A stretch of 64,000 bases of DNA from Saprospiraceae bacterium (lineage in GTDB: Bacteria; Bacteroidota; Bacteroidia; Chitinophagales; Saprospiraceae). The notes under the pieces were generated by a model, which had not been told where the DNA came from, made no database searches, and saw only the letters and a program-made list of their open reading frames with translations. The stretch lies in the NCBI GenBank assembly GCA_041392805.1, contig JAWKLJ010000002.1, forward strand, positions 325,001-389,000, read 5' to 3'. Shown in pieces: positions 17,375 through 26,282 of the stretch. The number at the start of each line of letters is the position of its first letter. The first letter of the stretch is position 1. The translations under genes and the position numbers were made by a program.

Positions 17375-18616
17375 ATGCGAATATTGATTTTTCTTTTTAT
17401 CCTATTGGCGCTGGACATCTATGCTTTCCAGGCCTTTCGTTTTTTGTTACAAAATTGGAGTGCTTCGGCTAGAAATATCATGTATGTCGTTTATTGGACG
17501 ATTCCGGTGCTGGCCATAGGTACCTTAATTGTCACCAACTATGTTGATGTTTCGGGTTGGAATAGCAACTTCAAAACCTATTGGCGTACCTTTATATTTA
17601 TTGCTTATATTTCCAAATTACCCCTTGTTGGTATTTTGTTGGTTGATGACTTGCGCAGGCTGGTACTTTGGATTTCTAGTCAGTTTTCTAAAGGCGTCCC
17701 AGTCGATTTAAGTAGGTCAAAATTTTTGACAAGGGCGGCGATTGTAGCTGGCGCGCTACCGTTTACCTCCCTTCTTTACGGAATGGTACGCAACCCTTAT
17801 CGTTATAAGCTTTATCGCGAAAAGGTAAGCTTGGGCCGGTTGCCAAAAGCCTTGGAAGGTTTGAAGATTATTCAGATTTCAGATATACATTCCGGCAGTT
17901 TCACTTTTAAAGAACCGATCCAGTTAGCCATAGACCTCATCAACCAGGAAAAGCCGGATTTGGTCTTTTTTACGGGTGATCTCGTCAATAATGTGGCGAC
18001 GGAAATGGAGCCCTATATCGATCTTTTTGATAAAATAGAAGCCAAATATGGAGTCTATTCGGTTTTGGGTAATCATGACTATGGCGATTATGTTCGCTGG
18101 AAGGATGACCAAGCCAAAACAGAGAATATGGAGCTATTGAAGGCGACCCATAAGCGATTGGGGTGGGATTTGATGTTGAATGAGCATCGGCAGGTGGAGA
18201 TCAACGGTGAGCAAGTGGCGATCCTCGGGGTAGAGAATTACTCTATGCACCTTCGGTTTCCCAAGTATGGCGATTTACAGAAGGCCTGTGAGGATTGTGG
18301 ACCAGCAGCGTTGAAACTGTTATTGTCGCACGATCCTTCTCATTGGGAAGGGCAAGTCATCAAAGATTACCAGGATATTGATATTACCTTTTCGGGACAC
18401 ACGCATGGGATGCAGTTTGGTGTAGAAATCCCCGGGTGGTTTCAGTGGAGTCCGATTCAGTATGTTTACAAGCAATGGGCTGGTCTTTATCAGAAAGGGG
18501 AGCAATATTTGTATGTCAATCGGGGTCTTGGCTTTTTGGGGTACCCCGGACGAGTAGGCATTTTACCTGAAATTGCGGTAATTGAGCTAGAAAAGAGCGA
18601 CCGTTCTTTGGGTTGA
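17375..18616 (+). CDS. Membrane-anchored metallophosphoesterase (YkuE-like)
   Basis: The 413-residue protein has N-terminal membrane helices (about 1-20, 33-55, 66-88 and 118-135) and then a calcineurin-like phosphoesterase domain with all metal-ligand motifs: ISDIHSGSF (near 167), GDLVNN (near 199), GNHDYGDY (near 231), LSHDPSHW, and SGHTHGMQFG (near 340). The C-terminal YVNRGLGFLGYPGRVGILPEIAVIEL is typical of the YkuE/YaeI-like family, some of which act on lipid A precursors or phospholipids. The real substrate here cannot be read from sequence. It stands alone on the plus strand, divergent from kdsA, followed by a 533-bp gap with repeats. Confidence 0.9.
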   Translation: MRILIFLFILLALDIYAFQAFRFLLQNWSASARNIMYVVYWTIPVLAIGTLIVTNYVDVSGWNSNFKTYWRTFIFIAYISKLPLVGILLVDDLRRLVLWISSQFSKGVPVDLSRSKFLTRAAIVAGALPFTSLLYGMVRNPYRYKLYREKVSLGRLPKALEGLKIIQISDIHSGSFTFKEPIQLAIDLINQEKPDLVFFTGDLVNNVATEMEPYIDLFDKIEAKYGVYSVLGNHDYGDYVRWKDDQAKTENMELLKATHKRLGWDLMLNEHRQVEINGEQVAILGVENYSMHLRFPKYGDLQKACEDCGPAALKLLLSHDPSHWEGQVIKDYQDIDITFSGHTHGMQFGVEIPGWFQWSPIQYVYKQWAGLYQKGEQYLYVNRGLGFLGYPGRVGILPEIAVIELEKSDRSLG

Positions 18617-18702
18617 TTCCCCGTTTACTAAAGGATGGTAACCATTGGGGGAATAAAGCCCCCCACTTCCTAAATCCAGCAGTAATTATATAAATGAGCG
18701 CT

Positions 18703-18710
18703 TATCTTTG
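18703..18710 (+). promoter_or_regulatory. Promoter-like -7 box in gene-free region
   Basis: TATCTTTG matches the TAnnTTTG Bacteroidota -7 consensus. It sits 87 bp after the metallophosphoesterase stop codon and 31 bp before a strong intrinsic terminator, with no credible ORF between. Confidence 0.4.
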
Positions 18711-18716
18711 TAATCA

Positions 18717-18784
18717 AGTTTTCTCATAGTATGTTTAATTTTCCTACACCTTCTCCCTTCTGGGGTGTAGGAATTTTTTTTTTT
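18717..18784 (+). ncRNA. Candidate short transcript ending in an intrinsic terminator
   Basis: A probable -7 box at 18703-18710 is followed by a perfect 10-bp stem TTCCTACACC/GGTGTAGGAA (18741-18750 with 18764-18773), a 13-base loop and an 11-T tract. Transcription starting near 18717 would give an RNA of about 68 nt. Alternatively the hairpin is simply the distal terminator of the metallophosphoesterase transcript, 125 bp after its stop. The strand follows from the T-tract. No known small-RNA family is recognised. A 23-codon ATG frame at 18731 reads through the hairpin and is probably fortuitous. Confidence 0.35.
18741..18784 (+). terminator. Strong intrinsic terminator
   Basis: Perfect 10-bp stem (18741-18750 with 18764-18773) followed directly by eleven T residues. 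It terminates either the metallophosphoesterase mRNA or a short independent RNA. Confidence 0.85.
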
Positions 18785-18870
18785 AGGCTATTGCTCCGGT
18801 AATTTACCCCACCGCTTCCTAATAGCAAATAGGGCCCTGATTTTGATAGGGCTTTAAGTCTAGAAAAAAA

Positions 18871-18996
18871 TAAGGAAGTACGAAGTCGGAAGTCGGAAAA
18901 TTGAGAAAAGTGGAAAAATTTCGCTCCTGAGCTTTTCCGGCTTCCGCTTTCCGCCTTCCGCCTTCCGCCTTCCGCCTTCCGCTTTCCGCTTTCGTA
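18871..18996. repeat. GGAAGTCGGAAG / CTTCCGCCTTCCG inverted-repeat element
   Basis: A purine arm (gaagtacgaagtcggaagtcgg) is followed by an A-rich stretch, the spacer tcgctcctgagc at 18921-18932, and a long pyrimidine arm with repeated cttccgc units ending in cgtattttatttttc. It has the same layout and spacer as the element at 4711-4836. It lies between the convergent metallophosphoesterase and T9SS-cargo genes. Confidence 0.75.
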
Positions 18997-19074
18997 TTTT
19001 ATTTTTCTTCTTTTCTGTTTTTTTCAATTATAATGGTTGTGGTAGGTGGCCCTTTGTTTTTTTTGGGGGCGTAG

Positions 19075-19137
19075 TTTTTTTTTGGACGTGGAGTATTGAA
19101 GGTTTTTCTTTCTCCATTAACCCCACGTCCCAAAAAC
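19075..19137. repeat. Dispersed GGACGTGGAG hairpin element
   Basis: T-run then ggacgtggagtattgaagg, followed by the complementary ctccattaaccccacgtccc at 19111-19131. It ends about 14 bp from the stop codon of the convergent T9SS-cargo gene at 19151. Confidence 0.65.
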
Positions 19138-19150
19138 TATGTCCAAAGGA

Positions 19151-21973
19151 TTAGCGTTGCACCACGAAGGATCGGGTGATCGAGGTTTTGCCTTCTACCT
19201 GTAGCCACATTTTATACAAGCCATTGCCCAAGTTGGCAAGTGGTATGCGATGTTGCAGGCTAGAACCCGCCGGAATAGTCTGATTGAGCACCAGTTGCCC
19301 CTGCAAGTTGTAAATGCGCAGTATGGCCAGTTGTTCCAATGTTTTATGGAACCGTAAATAGATTTCTTCGTCGGCTGGATTGGGGAAAACATCCAGGGTA
19401 AAGGCTTGATCGCTCACCTGGGGGTAACCCAATTGGTGATGCAGCTCAGCAACAGCTGTTTCTTCGGGTTTACACAAGCCATAGATACTATTGATGCAAT
19501 TGAGGGCATTTTCAAAATGTTGCCAATGAGGCGCATAGATATTGCCAAGGATCAAGTTACTTTGTTGGAATAGGTCGCCAATGGTCGGATTGGGGCGTGG
19601 GAGGCCTTGGTAAACGATGTCGGACACTTCGGTCATGCAGGACAAGGTGCTGAGTGGTACCGATGCGATCTCTGGATTGAGGCGCAAGGTAATGGCCAGT
19701 TGTATGGCCTGCCCTAACAAGGGATTCATTAAGCGGCCATCCTCGCTCAGCGGAATGCGACCAGGGATGCAATTGGTGCCATCGACAATGGTGTTGCCCC
19801 GTGGTAAAGGCCGTGAGGTACCCGTTGCACTTGGCAGCCATTCGAGTACGCACGCCGCCGCTGCTGGGGTAATGATGAGTGCATTCCTATTCATTCTACC
19901 AATGACAATAGGATCGGCTTCTCCGTCTCCATCGACATCAATGTTCAAGGCCTCATCGGCTAGTAGAGCGGCACTTTTTTTGATGGTTTGTATACAAGAA
20001 TTGACATTACCGCAGGCATCTGTCGCCATCCAGGTCCGTTCGATCATATAGGAAAAGTCACCTTCGTTTCCGATGGTAAAATCATCAAACGAAACGAGGG
20101 GAGCACTGTCGCAATTATCAGCTACAACAGGTTCCAGATCAGGTAGGTCTGTTGCGTTACAAGCCACCGAAATATTTTCAGGGCAGCTGATGCTAGGAGG
20201 GGTATTGTCTTTTTGGATTTCTATTCGTTGGACACACGAGGCTGCCGTCTGACCTTCGGCTGAAGCGGTCCAGGTACGAAGCAGTGTTCCGCCTTCGCCA
20301 CAAAAATCAGCGCCGCCTTCGTCGAGGAACGAAAGGGCAGGAGTACTACAGTTATCAGTGGTAGTTGCTGTTCCCAATAAGGCGGGATCAGTAGACTGGC
20401 CACAGGTGACTACCTGATCTGCAGGACAGCTGATGTTAATAGCCGATTCATCTTTTACTTTCAAGGTAATGAAACAAGTATTGGTATTGCCGTTATTGTC
20501 GGTCACCAACAGCGAAACGGTTTGTTCGCCCAGGCTAGAACAATCAAAGCTAGAGGTACTCAACTGCATATCGGCTATGCCACAGGCATCGTAGGAATTT
20601 CCACCAATTTGTTCTGCTGTGATATTGGCCTGACCATTTTCATCTAAGAATACGTTGACTGCTTCACACTCAGCGACCGGCAAGGTTTGGTCCTCAACGA
20701 TCACGGTAGCGGTACAGGAGCTGGCCTGGCCAGAATCTGCTGTAACGGTCAAGGTTACGCTGTTTTCGCCAATGTCATCGCAATCAAAATTGGCAGGGCC
20801 AAAGCTGATAGCCACTTCTCCAGTAGAGGCCTCGATGGTACCGCCATCAATTTGACTTAAAGAAATAAGGGTATGGCCTGCATCATTTAAAATAACCGTT
20901 ACAGGCGTAGGAATACAAACCGCCACGGGTGCGCTCTTGCGCTGACAGGTATAGGTAGCAAACCCATCGAAGGTATCGCCTGTGGTTCCGCCTGCCGTGA
21001 TGGTCCGTCCGGCATTTGCTGCCCGGACATAGCTGCCGCCGCCACCGCCGGCGCCAGTAGAACCGCCGCCACCGCCGCCAGAGTAGCCGCCGCCGCCGCC
21101 ACCGCCGTTATTGCCCGTGCCGCCGCCACCAAAACCGTATCCTCCGTCTCTAAAGGTAAAGCTAAAGCAACCTTCGGCTCCGCCACCGTATCCTCCTTCA
21201 GGATAACCAGCGCCACCTTCACCTACTTCGCCGCCCGTACAGCTGATTCCACTGCCACGCGTTAAATAACCGCCGCCACCGCCGGATAATTCCAGGCCAT
21301 TCAAGCCGCCTGCTTGTCCGCCATCGCCAAAAGTTCCGCCCTCACCAGGATTCAAGCCCCCATTGCCATTGCCACCAGCTACGGTCGCACTTCCACCCTG
21401 GCCTTCTTTTTTATCGATACAAAAACCTGCTAATCTTCCTTGGTAGGCACCGCCGCCGCCACCGGCAACGGCTAGGATGGTCCATAAATCATCGCCGGGG
21501 ACTTTATACAATAACCCTGTACCACCGCCACCGCCGCCATAGCTGCCACCCGTAAATAAAACGCCTACGCCGGTTCCCTTTTCGCCAGCGCGCCCGACGA
21601 CCAAGCGAACAATGGCGCCATAAGGTAGGGCATCTTCTCCCTCTCCAACTTTGAATTTGGTAATAACTGTAGCGCCTTCGCCACCGTCAGCTTTACAGGC
21701 ATTTCCTATTTGCGCAAATCCGCCATCTCCTCCTTTTAGTGTGAATTCAATTTCATTGATCGCGGGATCATTAGGAATGATGAAGTCTTTGAAGGTACCA
21801 CTATAAGCTATCGTTTGTAGGGTGCCATCACAAACCAATTCAGGTTGACTGCCGCCAATTGCGGGGAATAGAAAGATCAGAAAAAACACAAAGAGGCTCG
21901 GTTGAAAAACATTGTTCCTGGGGTTTGTTTGTTGAGCTGCTGGTTGGCAGCACATCTTGTAAGCTTTAATCAT
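19151..21973 (-). CDS. Glycine-rich, HYR-like, type IX secreted surface protein
   Basis: The 940-residue protein has a signal peptide near the N-terminus (FVFFLIFLFPAIGGSQ). Residues about 70-345 are extremely glycine-rich (GGGGGGYSGGGGGGST-like), resembling the glycine-rich fold also found in ALK/LTK-type domains. Residues about 350-660 hold four or five Cys-containing Ig/HYR-like repeats (ISCPADQVVTCG, ISCPENISVACN, TWMATDACGNVNSCIQTI). The last 75 residues (FTLDVFPNPADEEIYLRF ... GNGLYKMWLQVEGKTSITRSFVVQR) are a type A T9SS C-terminal sorting domain, so the protein crosses the outer membrane and is attached to the surface. The glycine block is coded mostly by GGC codons, making it locally GC-rich. 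It may be an adhesin or matrix protein; no enzyme motif is seen. Confidence 0.88.
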   Translation of the reverse strand: MIKAYKMCCQPAAQQTNPRNNVFQPSLFVFFLIFLFPAIGGSQPELVCDGTLQTIAYSGTFKDFIIPNDPAINEIEFTLKGGDGGFAQIGNACKADGGEGATVITKFKVGEGEDALPYGAIVRLVVGRAGEKGTGVGVLFTGGSYGGGGGGTGLLYKVPGDDLWTILAVAGGGGGAYQGRLAGFCIDKKEGQGGSATVAGGNGNGGLNPGEGGTFGDGGQAGGLNGLELSGGGGGYLTRGSGISCTGGEVGEGGAGYPEGGYGGGAEGCFSFTFRDGGYGFGGGGTGNNGGGGGGGYSGGGGGGSTGAGGGGGSYVRAANAGRTITAGGTTGDTFDGFATYTCQRKSAPVAVCIPTPVTVILNDAGHTLISLSQIDGGTIEASTGEVAISFGPANFDCDDIGENSVTLTVTADSGQASSCTATVIVEDQTLPVAECEAVNVFLDENGQANITAEQIGGNSYDACGIADMQLSTSSFDCSSLGEQTVSLLVTDNNGNTNTCFITLKVKDESAINISCPADQVVTCGQSTDPALLGTATTTDNCSTPALSFLDEGGADFCGEGGTLLRTWTASAEGQTAASCVQRIEIQKDNTPPSISCPENISVACNATDLPDLEPVVADNCDSAPLVSFDDFTIGNEGDFSYMIERTWMATDACGNVNSCIQTIKKSAALLADEALNIDVDGDGEADPIVIGRMNRNALIITPAAAACVLEWLPSATGTSRPLPRGNTIVDGTNCIPGRIPLSEDGRLMNPLLGQAIQLAITLRLNPEIASVPLSTLSCMTEVSDIVYQGLPRPNPTIGDLFQQSNLILGNIYAPHWQHFENALNCINSIYGLCKPEETAVAELHHQLGYPQVSDQAFTLDVFPNPADEEIYLRFHKTLEQLAILRIYNLQGQLVLNQTIPAGSSLQHRIPLANLGNGLYKMWLQVEGKTSITRSFVVQR

Positions 21974-22261
21974 TTGCTAAGGATTATAGTACGGTTTAAA
22001 AAAATGGATGAGGTGTATTTTTCAGTGCAGACAATAATAGGACGATGGCAATGCCATTACAAAAGAAGGTTGCTATAATACTTTACGGGAGGGTAGGCTG
22101 TAAGTTACATTAGTGTAGTGCAAAAGGCTAAAAGTAGGATGTTATCATTAGCATGCCAAAAGTAAAATATAGCAGGGAGAAAGTCAAGTAGATTTTATTT
22201 TTAGCGCCTATTTTTCCCGATATTCGCATTTTGTACGATGTTGAGTTGCGGTTATCCGTCG

Positions 22262-22316
22262 AGGGGGGGAGTTGAAAGTTGAAGTTGAAGGTTGAAGTTG
22301 AAGGTTGAGGGGTGGG
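22262..22316. repeat. GTTGAAG low-complexity run in a divergent gap
   Basis: gttgaaagttgaagttgaaggttgaagttgaaggttgagg is a short tandem of a 6-8 base unit. It lies in the 438-bp gap (21974-22411) between the divergent T9SS-cargo and patatin genes, which otherwise shows no ORF or clear promoter. A related ggttgaaggttgagg piece occurs at 11494-11508. Confidence 0.5.
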
Positions 22317-22411
22317 GGGCGCTATGGGCTATCGACCTTCGTGTAGCAATTGTAGACGGGTAGCCTAAGTTGCATTTTGAGACAGGATAAACACACTAAA
22401 GAAACATATTA

Positions 22412-24205
22412 ATGACCAAAATTCCAACTAACCCTCTTGCACGGATAGCCATAGCCTTATCTGGTGGAGGCTATAGGGCTGCTGCTTTTCATTTGGGTAC
22501 TTTTGATTACCTACAAAGTGTCACCTATCAAGGAGAACCCCTAATGCATAAGGTGAAAGTGATGTCAACTGTATCTGGGGGGACCATATGTGGGGCCTTA
22601 TATGCGGTGATGCTGAAGGAAGGATCATCTTTTGAAGACTTTTACAATCGTCTGAGTTATCTGATGCGAGATTTTGATTTGATTGAAGCTGGATTAAAGA
22701 TGATAAACCAGGAAGATACCTGGCCGAGTCATAAACGGCGAAATATGATCAATGCCTTTGCTCAAATATATGACAATGAGTTTTACAAAGGCGCCACCTT
22801 TGATATGTTCGTTGATTTGAAGGATGATAAAATGCATTTAGAGGAAGTCATTTTTAATGCTACCGAATTTAAGAACGGGTTATACTTTCGCTTTCAAAAT
22901 GAAGGACGATGTGGCAATCAGTTTATCCAACTGACCAAAGGGGAGATGCGGGAATTGAAAATTGGAGATATCGTAGCCGCTTCTTCTTGTTTTCCTTCTG
23001 GATTTGAACCCCTTGCTTTTCCGCATGATTTCACCTACGAGGGTGCCAAGAATCTGGCGATAAAATGCAAGTATGAAGATTTTCAGGATGGGCCAGTCGG
23101 GTTGATGGATGGTGGAATAGTTGATAATCAGGGCATCTATTCGGTGATTTTAGCCGAAAATCGCCGCTCTAACCAGCTGATGCGAAAGGTGGGAAATGCG
23201 GATGAGGATACCTTGGCACCAACGGAGGCTTTGACTGAAAAGCAACTTGATTTGATTTTTGTATCGGATGTGTCAAGTCCATATATGGAGCAATTAGACT
23301 TTGCCCAGCCACAGCCGAGTCCTTTTCTTAGAAAATTGAATTTGGGGAGACTTAACCTATGGTTGAAAGGAATTCAGCGTGTTTTTATACTGACCCAAGT
23401 GCTCTTTTTTATCGTTTTGGCGGTTTTTATTCTTTCTTGGATTGGCGTTTTGGAGGGGCTACTCGGCAAATGGGCCGATGATGTTTTGAGCATTAGCGGT
23501 TTGATGTGTGGTTTGCTGCTGGTTCCTATTTTGGGATACTGGTTTGTGAAAAAGAAAATCCGGACAGAACTCAATTTGACCCAAAAAGGCCGTAAGGATT
23601 ACAATCCCAAAACCGATTATACTTTAATGGACCTCGTGCCAGACTTTTATCGAAAATATGTTCCTCATTTCACCTCTCTCAATTTTGAAGTACTGAAGCC
23701 AATGGGCGAGGACCGTTATACTTCGGTGATGAGCATGGTAGGGGATGTATTTATGAAGCAAGTTCGCCGCTTAATTTATGATCGACTTTACCTGGATACG
23801 GGATGGGATCACCGTCGTATTGCAAATTTTATTTACGAACTTCGGGCAGAAGATTTGAGTAAAAGAAGTAATATCTTATTATTGCCGGATGATTTGCAGG
23901 ATGTTGGAGATAAAATCTCTGACGCGGCGACCAAAGCCTCCTCTATGGGAACCACCCTTTGGTTTACGGAGGAGGAAAAAGAGGCTGGAATGATAGAACA
24001 CCTTATCGCTTGTGGCCAGTTTGCAACCTGCTATAATTTGCTGGAATACCTGTGGTTGTTAAAAGGCCAGCCAGATTATCATCAGTTAGATGCCCAGCAG
24101 CAGCGTGACTTGGATAATTTGTGGAAAATAATGCTGGAGGACTGGCGCCGATTTAAGAATGATCCTTTTTTCTTACTGAAGGAAAGAGAAAAAGCAAAAC
24201 TTTAA
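22412..24205 (+). CDS. Patatin-like phospholipase with mid-protein membrane helices
   Basis: The 597-residue protein has the patatin catalytic elements: the oxyanion loop SGGGYRAAAFHLGTFDYL (about 15-32), the nucleophile elbow STVSGGT (Ser near 56), and the DGG dyad in GLMDGGIVDNQGI (Asp near 234). It should hydrolyse acyl esters of lipids. Two hydrophobic helices (about 325-345 and 360-378) separate this domain from a C-terminal region of about 210 residues that I do not recognise and that holds another family-specific part (FYRKYVPHFTSLNFEVLKPMGEDRYTSVMSMVGDVFMKQVRRL). No signal peptide precedes the catalytic domain, so it probably faces the cytoplasm. The 23-bp gap to the exonuclease gene suggests cotranscription. 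Confidence 0.88.
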   Translation: MTKIPTNPLARIAIALSGGGYRAAAFHLGTFDYLQSVTYQGEPLMHKVKVMSTVSGGTICGALYAVMLKEGSSFEDFYNRLSYLMRDFDLIEAGLKMINQEDTWPSHKRRNMINAFAQIYDNEFYKGATFDMFVDLKDDKMHLEEVIFNATEFKNGLYFRFQNEGRCGNQFIQLTKGEMRELKIGDIVAASSCFPSGFEPLAFPHDFTYEGAKNLAIKCKYEDFQDGPVGLMDGGIVDNQGIYSVILAENRRSNQLMRKVGNADEDTLAPTEALTEKQLDLIFVSDVSSPYMEQLDFAQPQPSPFLRKLNLGRLNLWLKGIQRVFILTQVLFFIVLAVFILSWIGVLEGLLGKWADDVLSISGLMCGLLLVPILGYWFVKKKIRTELNLTQKGRKDYNPKTDYTLMDLVPDFYRKYVPHFTSLNFEVLKPMGEDRYTSVMSMVGDVFMKQVRRLIYDRLYLDTGWDHRRIANFIYELRAEDLSKRSNILLLPDDLQDVGDKISDAATKASSMGTTLWFTEEEKEAGMIEHLIACGQFATCYNLLEYLWLLKGQPDYHQLDAQQQRDLDNLWKIMLEDWRRFKNDPFFLLKEREKAKL

Positions 24206-24228
24206 AAAACTTTAGTAACGCACGATAG

Positions 24229-24810
24229 ATGTATTTATTTTTTGATGTAGAGACCGTCGGATTCCCCAAAAAGTGGAATAGCCCCCATACCGACACCTTT
24301 AATTGGCCCAGAATGGTACAAATTGCCTGGGTTTTGTATGATAAAGACCGGGAAATCCTAGAAAAGGAAAGTCACATTATTCAGCCAGAGGGTTTTGAAA
24401 TTCCGTATGAAGCCGAGCGAATCCACAAAATCAGCACCGAAAGGGCAAGGGAGGAAGGTCGTGAATTGAGAGGCGTATTAAAGACTTTCGCCAAGACGAT
24501 TGACAAGGCACAATATATTATAGCCCACAACCTCAATTTTGATGAAAATGTGGTGGGGGCAGAATTTCATCGAAAGAGTATAGAGCAGCGCCTATTTGCC
24601 ACCGAGCGGTATTGTACCATGCGTGAAGGTACCTATTTTTGTAGGCTACCTGGAAAAGATGGGCGATTTAAATGGCCAAGCCTGGGCGAACTACACCTGA
24701 AGCTGTTTGGCGAAAAGTTTGCGAATGCTCATGATGCATTGGCAGATACCGAAGCTTGTGCCCGGTGCTTTTTTAAATTGGTAGACATGGAAGAAATAGA
24801 TATTTTTTAA
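24229..24810 (+). CDS. DEDDh-type 3'-5' exonuclease
   Basis: The 193-residue protein carries the exonuclease motifs of the DnaQ/RNase T superfamily: Exo I YLFFDVETVGFP (Asp and Glu near 5-7), Exo II IIAHNLNFDENVV (near 103-115) and Exo III NAHDALADTEACARCFF (His-x4-Asp, near 164-180). It should remove nucleotides from 3' ends with two metal ions. It is a stand-alone domain, not fused to a polymerase, so it could be a proofreading subunit or a repair/RNA exonuclease. It follows the patatin gene by 23 bp; there is no functional link that I can see. Confidence 0.9.
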   Translation: MYLFFDVETVGFPKKWNSPHTDTFNWPRMVQIAWVLYDKDREILEKESHIIQPEGFEIPYEAERIHKISTERAREEGRELRGVLKTFAKTIDKAQYIIAHNLNFDENVVGAEFHRKSIEQRLFATERYCTMREGTYFCRLPGKDGRFKWPSLGELHLKLFGEKFANAHDALADTEACARCFFKLVDMEEIDIF

Positions 24811-24904
24811 AAAAGCCCGTTTTTACCAACCTTTTGGATTAGCCTGGCTGTCTAGCCTCTTATCTTTTGGAGTTCATTCATTTTATAACAGAAAATTCCC
24901 AGAT

Positions 24905-26215
24905 ATGAAGGCTAGACTATTACGTTATGGTTTACTTTCCATGACCATACTGTTTTCTTTAAGTAGTTGTATAAAGGACCAATGTGACCGCATGGTGACC
25001 TATAGACAACTCAATCCTATCTACCTGACTAAAGACGAAATTCGCGCTGGTTCATTGACCAACGAAGCGCCACGGGAACTAAACAATCCTGGTCAAATCT
25101 ATTATTACAATCAACACATCTTTATTAATGAAAGAGGGGCGGGCGTACACGTTATCAACAATACAAATCCTGAAAATCCTACCAATATTGCCTTTATCAA
25201 TATTCCCGGCAATAATGACATCGCCATCAAGAATGGCATTCTCTACGCTAATAATTATATAGACTTACTAGCTATTGATATCACAGATTTTAACGATACC
25301 AGGCTGATCAGCCGCACTAATGATGTCTTTCAGCCACAGTGGGAGGATATTAATACCGGTGAGGTATTAGTTGAGTGGGAGGAAGTCGAGGTAACAGAGA
25401 CGATGGATTGTGCGAATTACAATTCACTGTATCGTTGGGGTGGGGTTTATTATAGTTTTTCCAGAGAGGCTTCTCTTTCCGGTGTTTCTATTGATGCAGC
25501 CGTGCAAAGTAATGATAGTAAAGGATCGGCCGGAGGTATAGGCATTGGAGGGTCGATGGCGCGCTTTACGATTGTAGGCAATTATTTATATGTGATAGAA
25601 GACTGGGAAATGAACATTATCAGTTTGGTGCAGCCCAGGCTGCCGGCCTTCCTTAGTTCGGTGAATCTGGGCTGGGGTATCGAAACTATTTTTCCTTATC
25701 AGGATAAATTATTTATTGGTTCTCAGACGGGTATGTTTATCTATGATAACAGTGATCCCGCCAATCCTACTTATCTTTCAGGTTTCGCTCATGCCAATGC
25801 ATGTGATCCCGTGTTTGTGGATGGCGACATTGCTTACGTTACCCTTCGGGATGGAACGCCATGCACTGGTGCTTCAAATCAGATGGACCTCGTAGATATT
25901 ACAGATGTATTGCATCCAACCTTGCTTAAAACTTTCCCGATGGATCATCCGCATGGTTTAAGTATTCGTGATAATACGCTTTACCTCTGTGAAGGAGCCA
26001 ATGGATTAAAAGTGTTTGACATTACGGATCCGCTGGTTTTGGATGAGCATTTGTTGACCAAAAATAGCAGCTTCGAAGCCATTGATGTCATTAGTTTGCC
26101 CAATAGCCGGGAGACAATCATTGTGATCGGTCGCGATGGCTTTTATCAATTCGAATTTGATGCCCAATTGGGTGGATTGAAGCTGTTGAGTAAAATAGAA
26201 GTGGTGGCAAAATAA
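24905..26215 (+). CDS. LVIVD-repeat lipoprotein (beta-propeller)
   Basis: The 436-residue protein has a lipoprotein signal peptide with the lipobox LSSC (Cys 22 in TILFSLSSCIKDQC). The body is made of LVIVD-type propeller blades: GAGVHVINNTNPENPTNIAFINIPG, LLAIDITDFNDTRLIS, GMFIYDNSDPANPTYLSGF, QMDLVDITDVLHPTLLKTF and GLKVFDITDPLVLDEHLL. Such proteins are common on the Bacteroidota envelope, usually without a known substrate. It is preceded by 94 bp and followed within 67 bp by another envelope gene (26283-27056), so a small operon is likely. Confidence 0.9.
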   Translation: MKARLLRYGLLSMTILFSLSSCIKDQCDRMVTYRQLNPIYLTKDEIRAGSLTNEAPRELNNPGQIYYYNQHIFINERGAGVHVINNTNPENPTNIAFINIPGNNDIAIKNGILYANNYIDLLAIDITDFNDTRLISRTNDVFQPQWEDINTGEVLVEWEEVEVTETMDCANYNSLYRWGGVYYSFSREASLSGVSIDAAVQSNDSKGSAGGIGIGGSMARFTIVGNYLYVIEDWEMNIISLVQPRLPAFLSSVNLGWGIETIFPYQDKLFIGSQTGMFIYDNSDPANPTYLSGFAHANACDPVFVDGDIAYVTLRDGTPCTGASNQMDLVDITDVLHPTLLKTFPMDHPHGLSIRDNTLYLCEGANGLKVFDITDPLVLDEHLLTKNSSFEAIDVISLPNSRETIIVIGRDGFYQFEFDAQLGGLKLLSKIEVVAK

Positions 26216-26216
26216 G

Positions 26217-26266
26217 AAAGTTGGAAGTCGGAAGGTGGAATGGCTGCCTTCCGATTCCCTGCTTTA
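26217..26266. repeat. Short GGAAGTCGGAAGGTGGAA repeat after stop codon
   Basis: gttggaagtcggaaggtggaatggctgccttccgattccc is a short single-hairpin version (GGAAG with CTTCC arms) of the purine/pyrimidine family at 4711 and 18871, beginning 2 bp after the stop codon of the LVIVD gene. Confidence 0.5.
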
Positions 26267-26282
26267 GCATCAAAATGGATTA

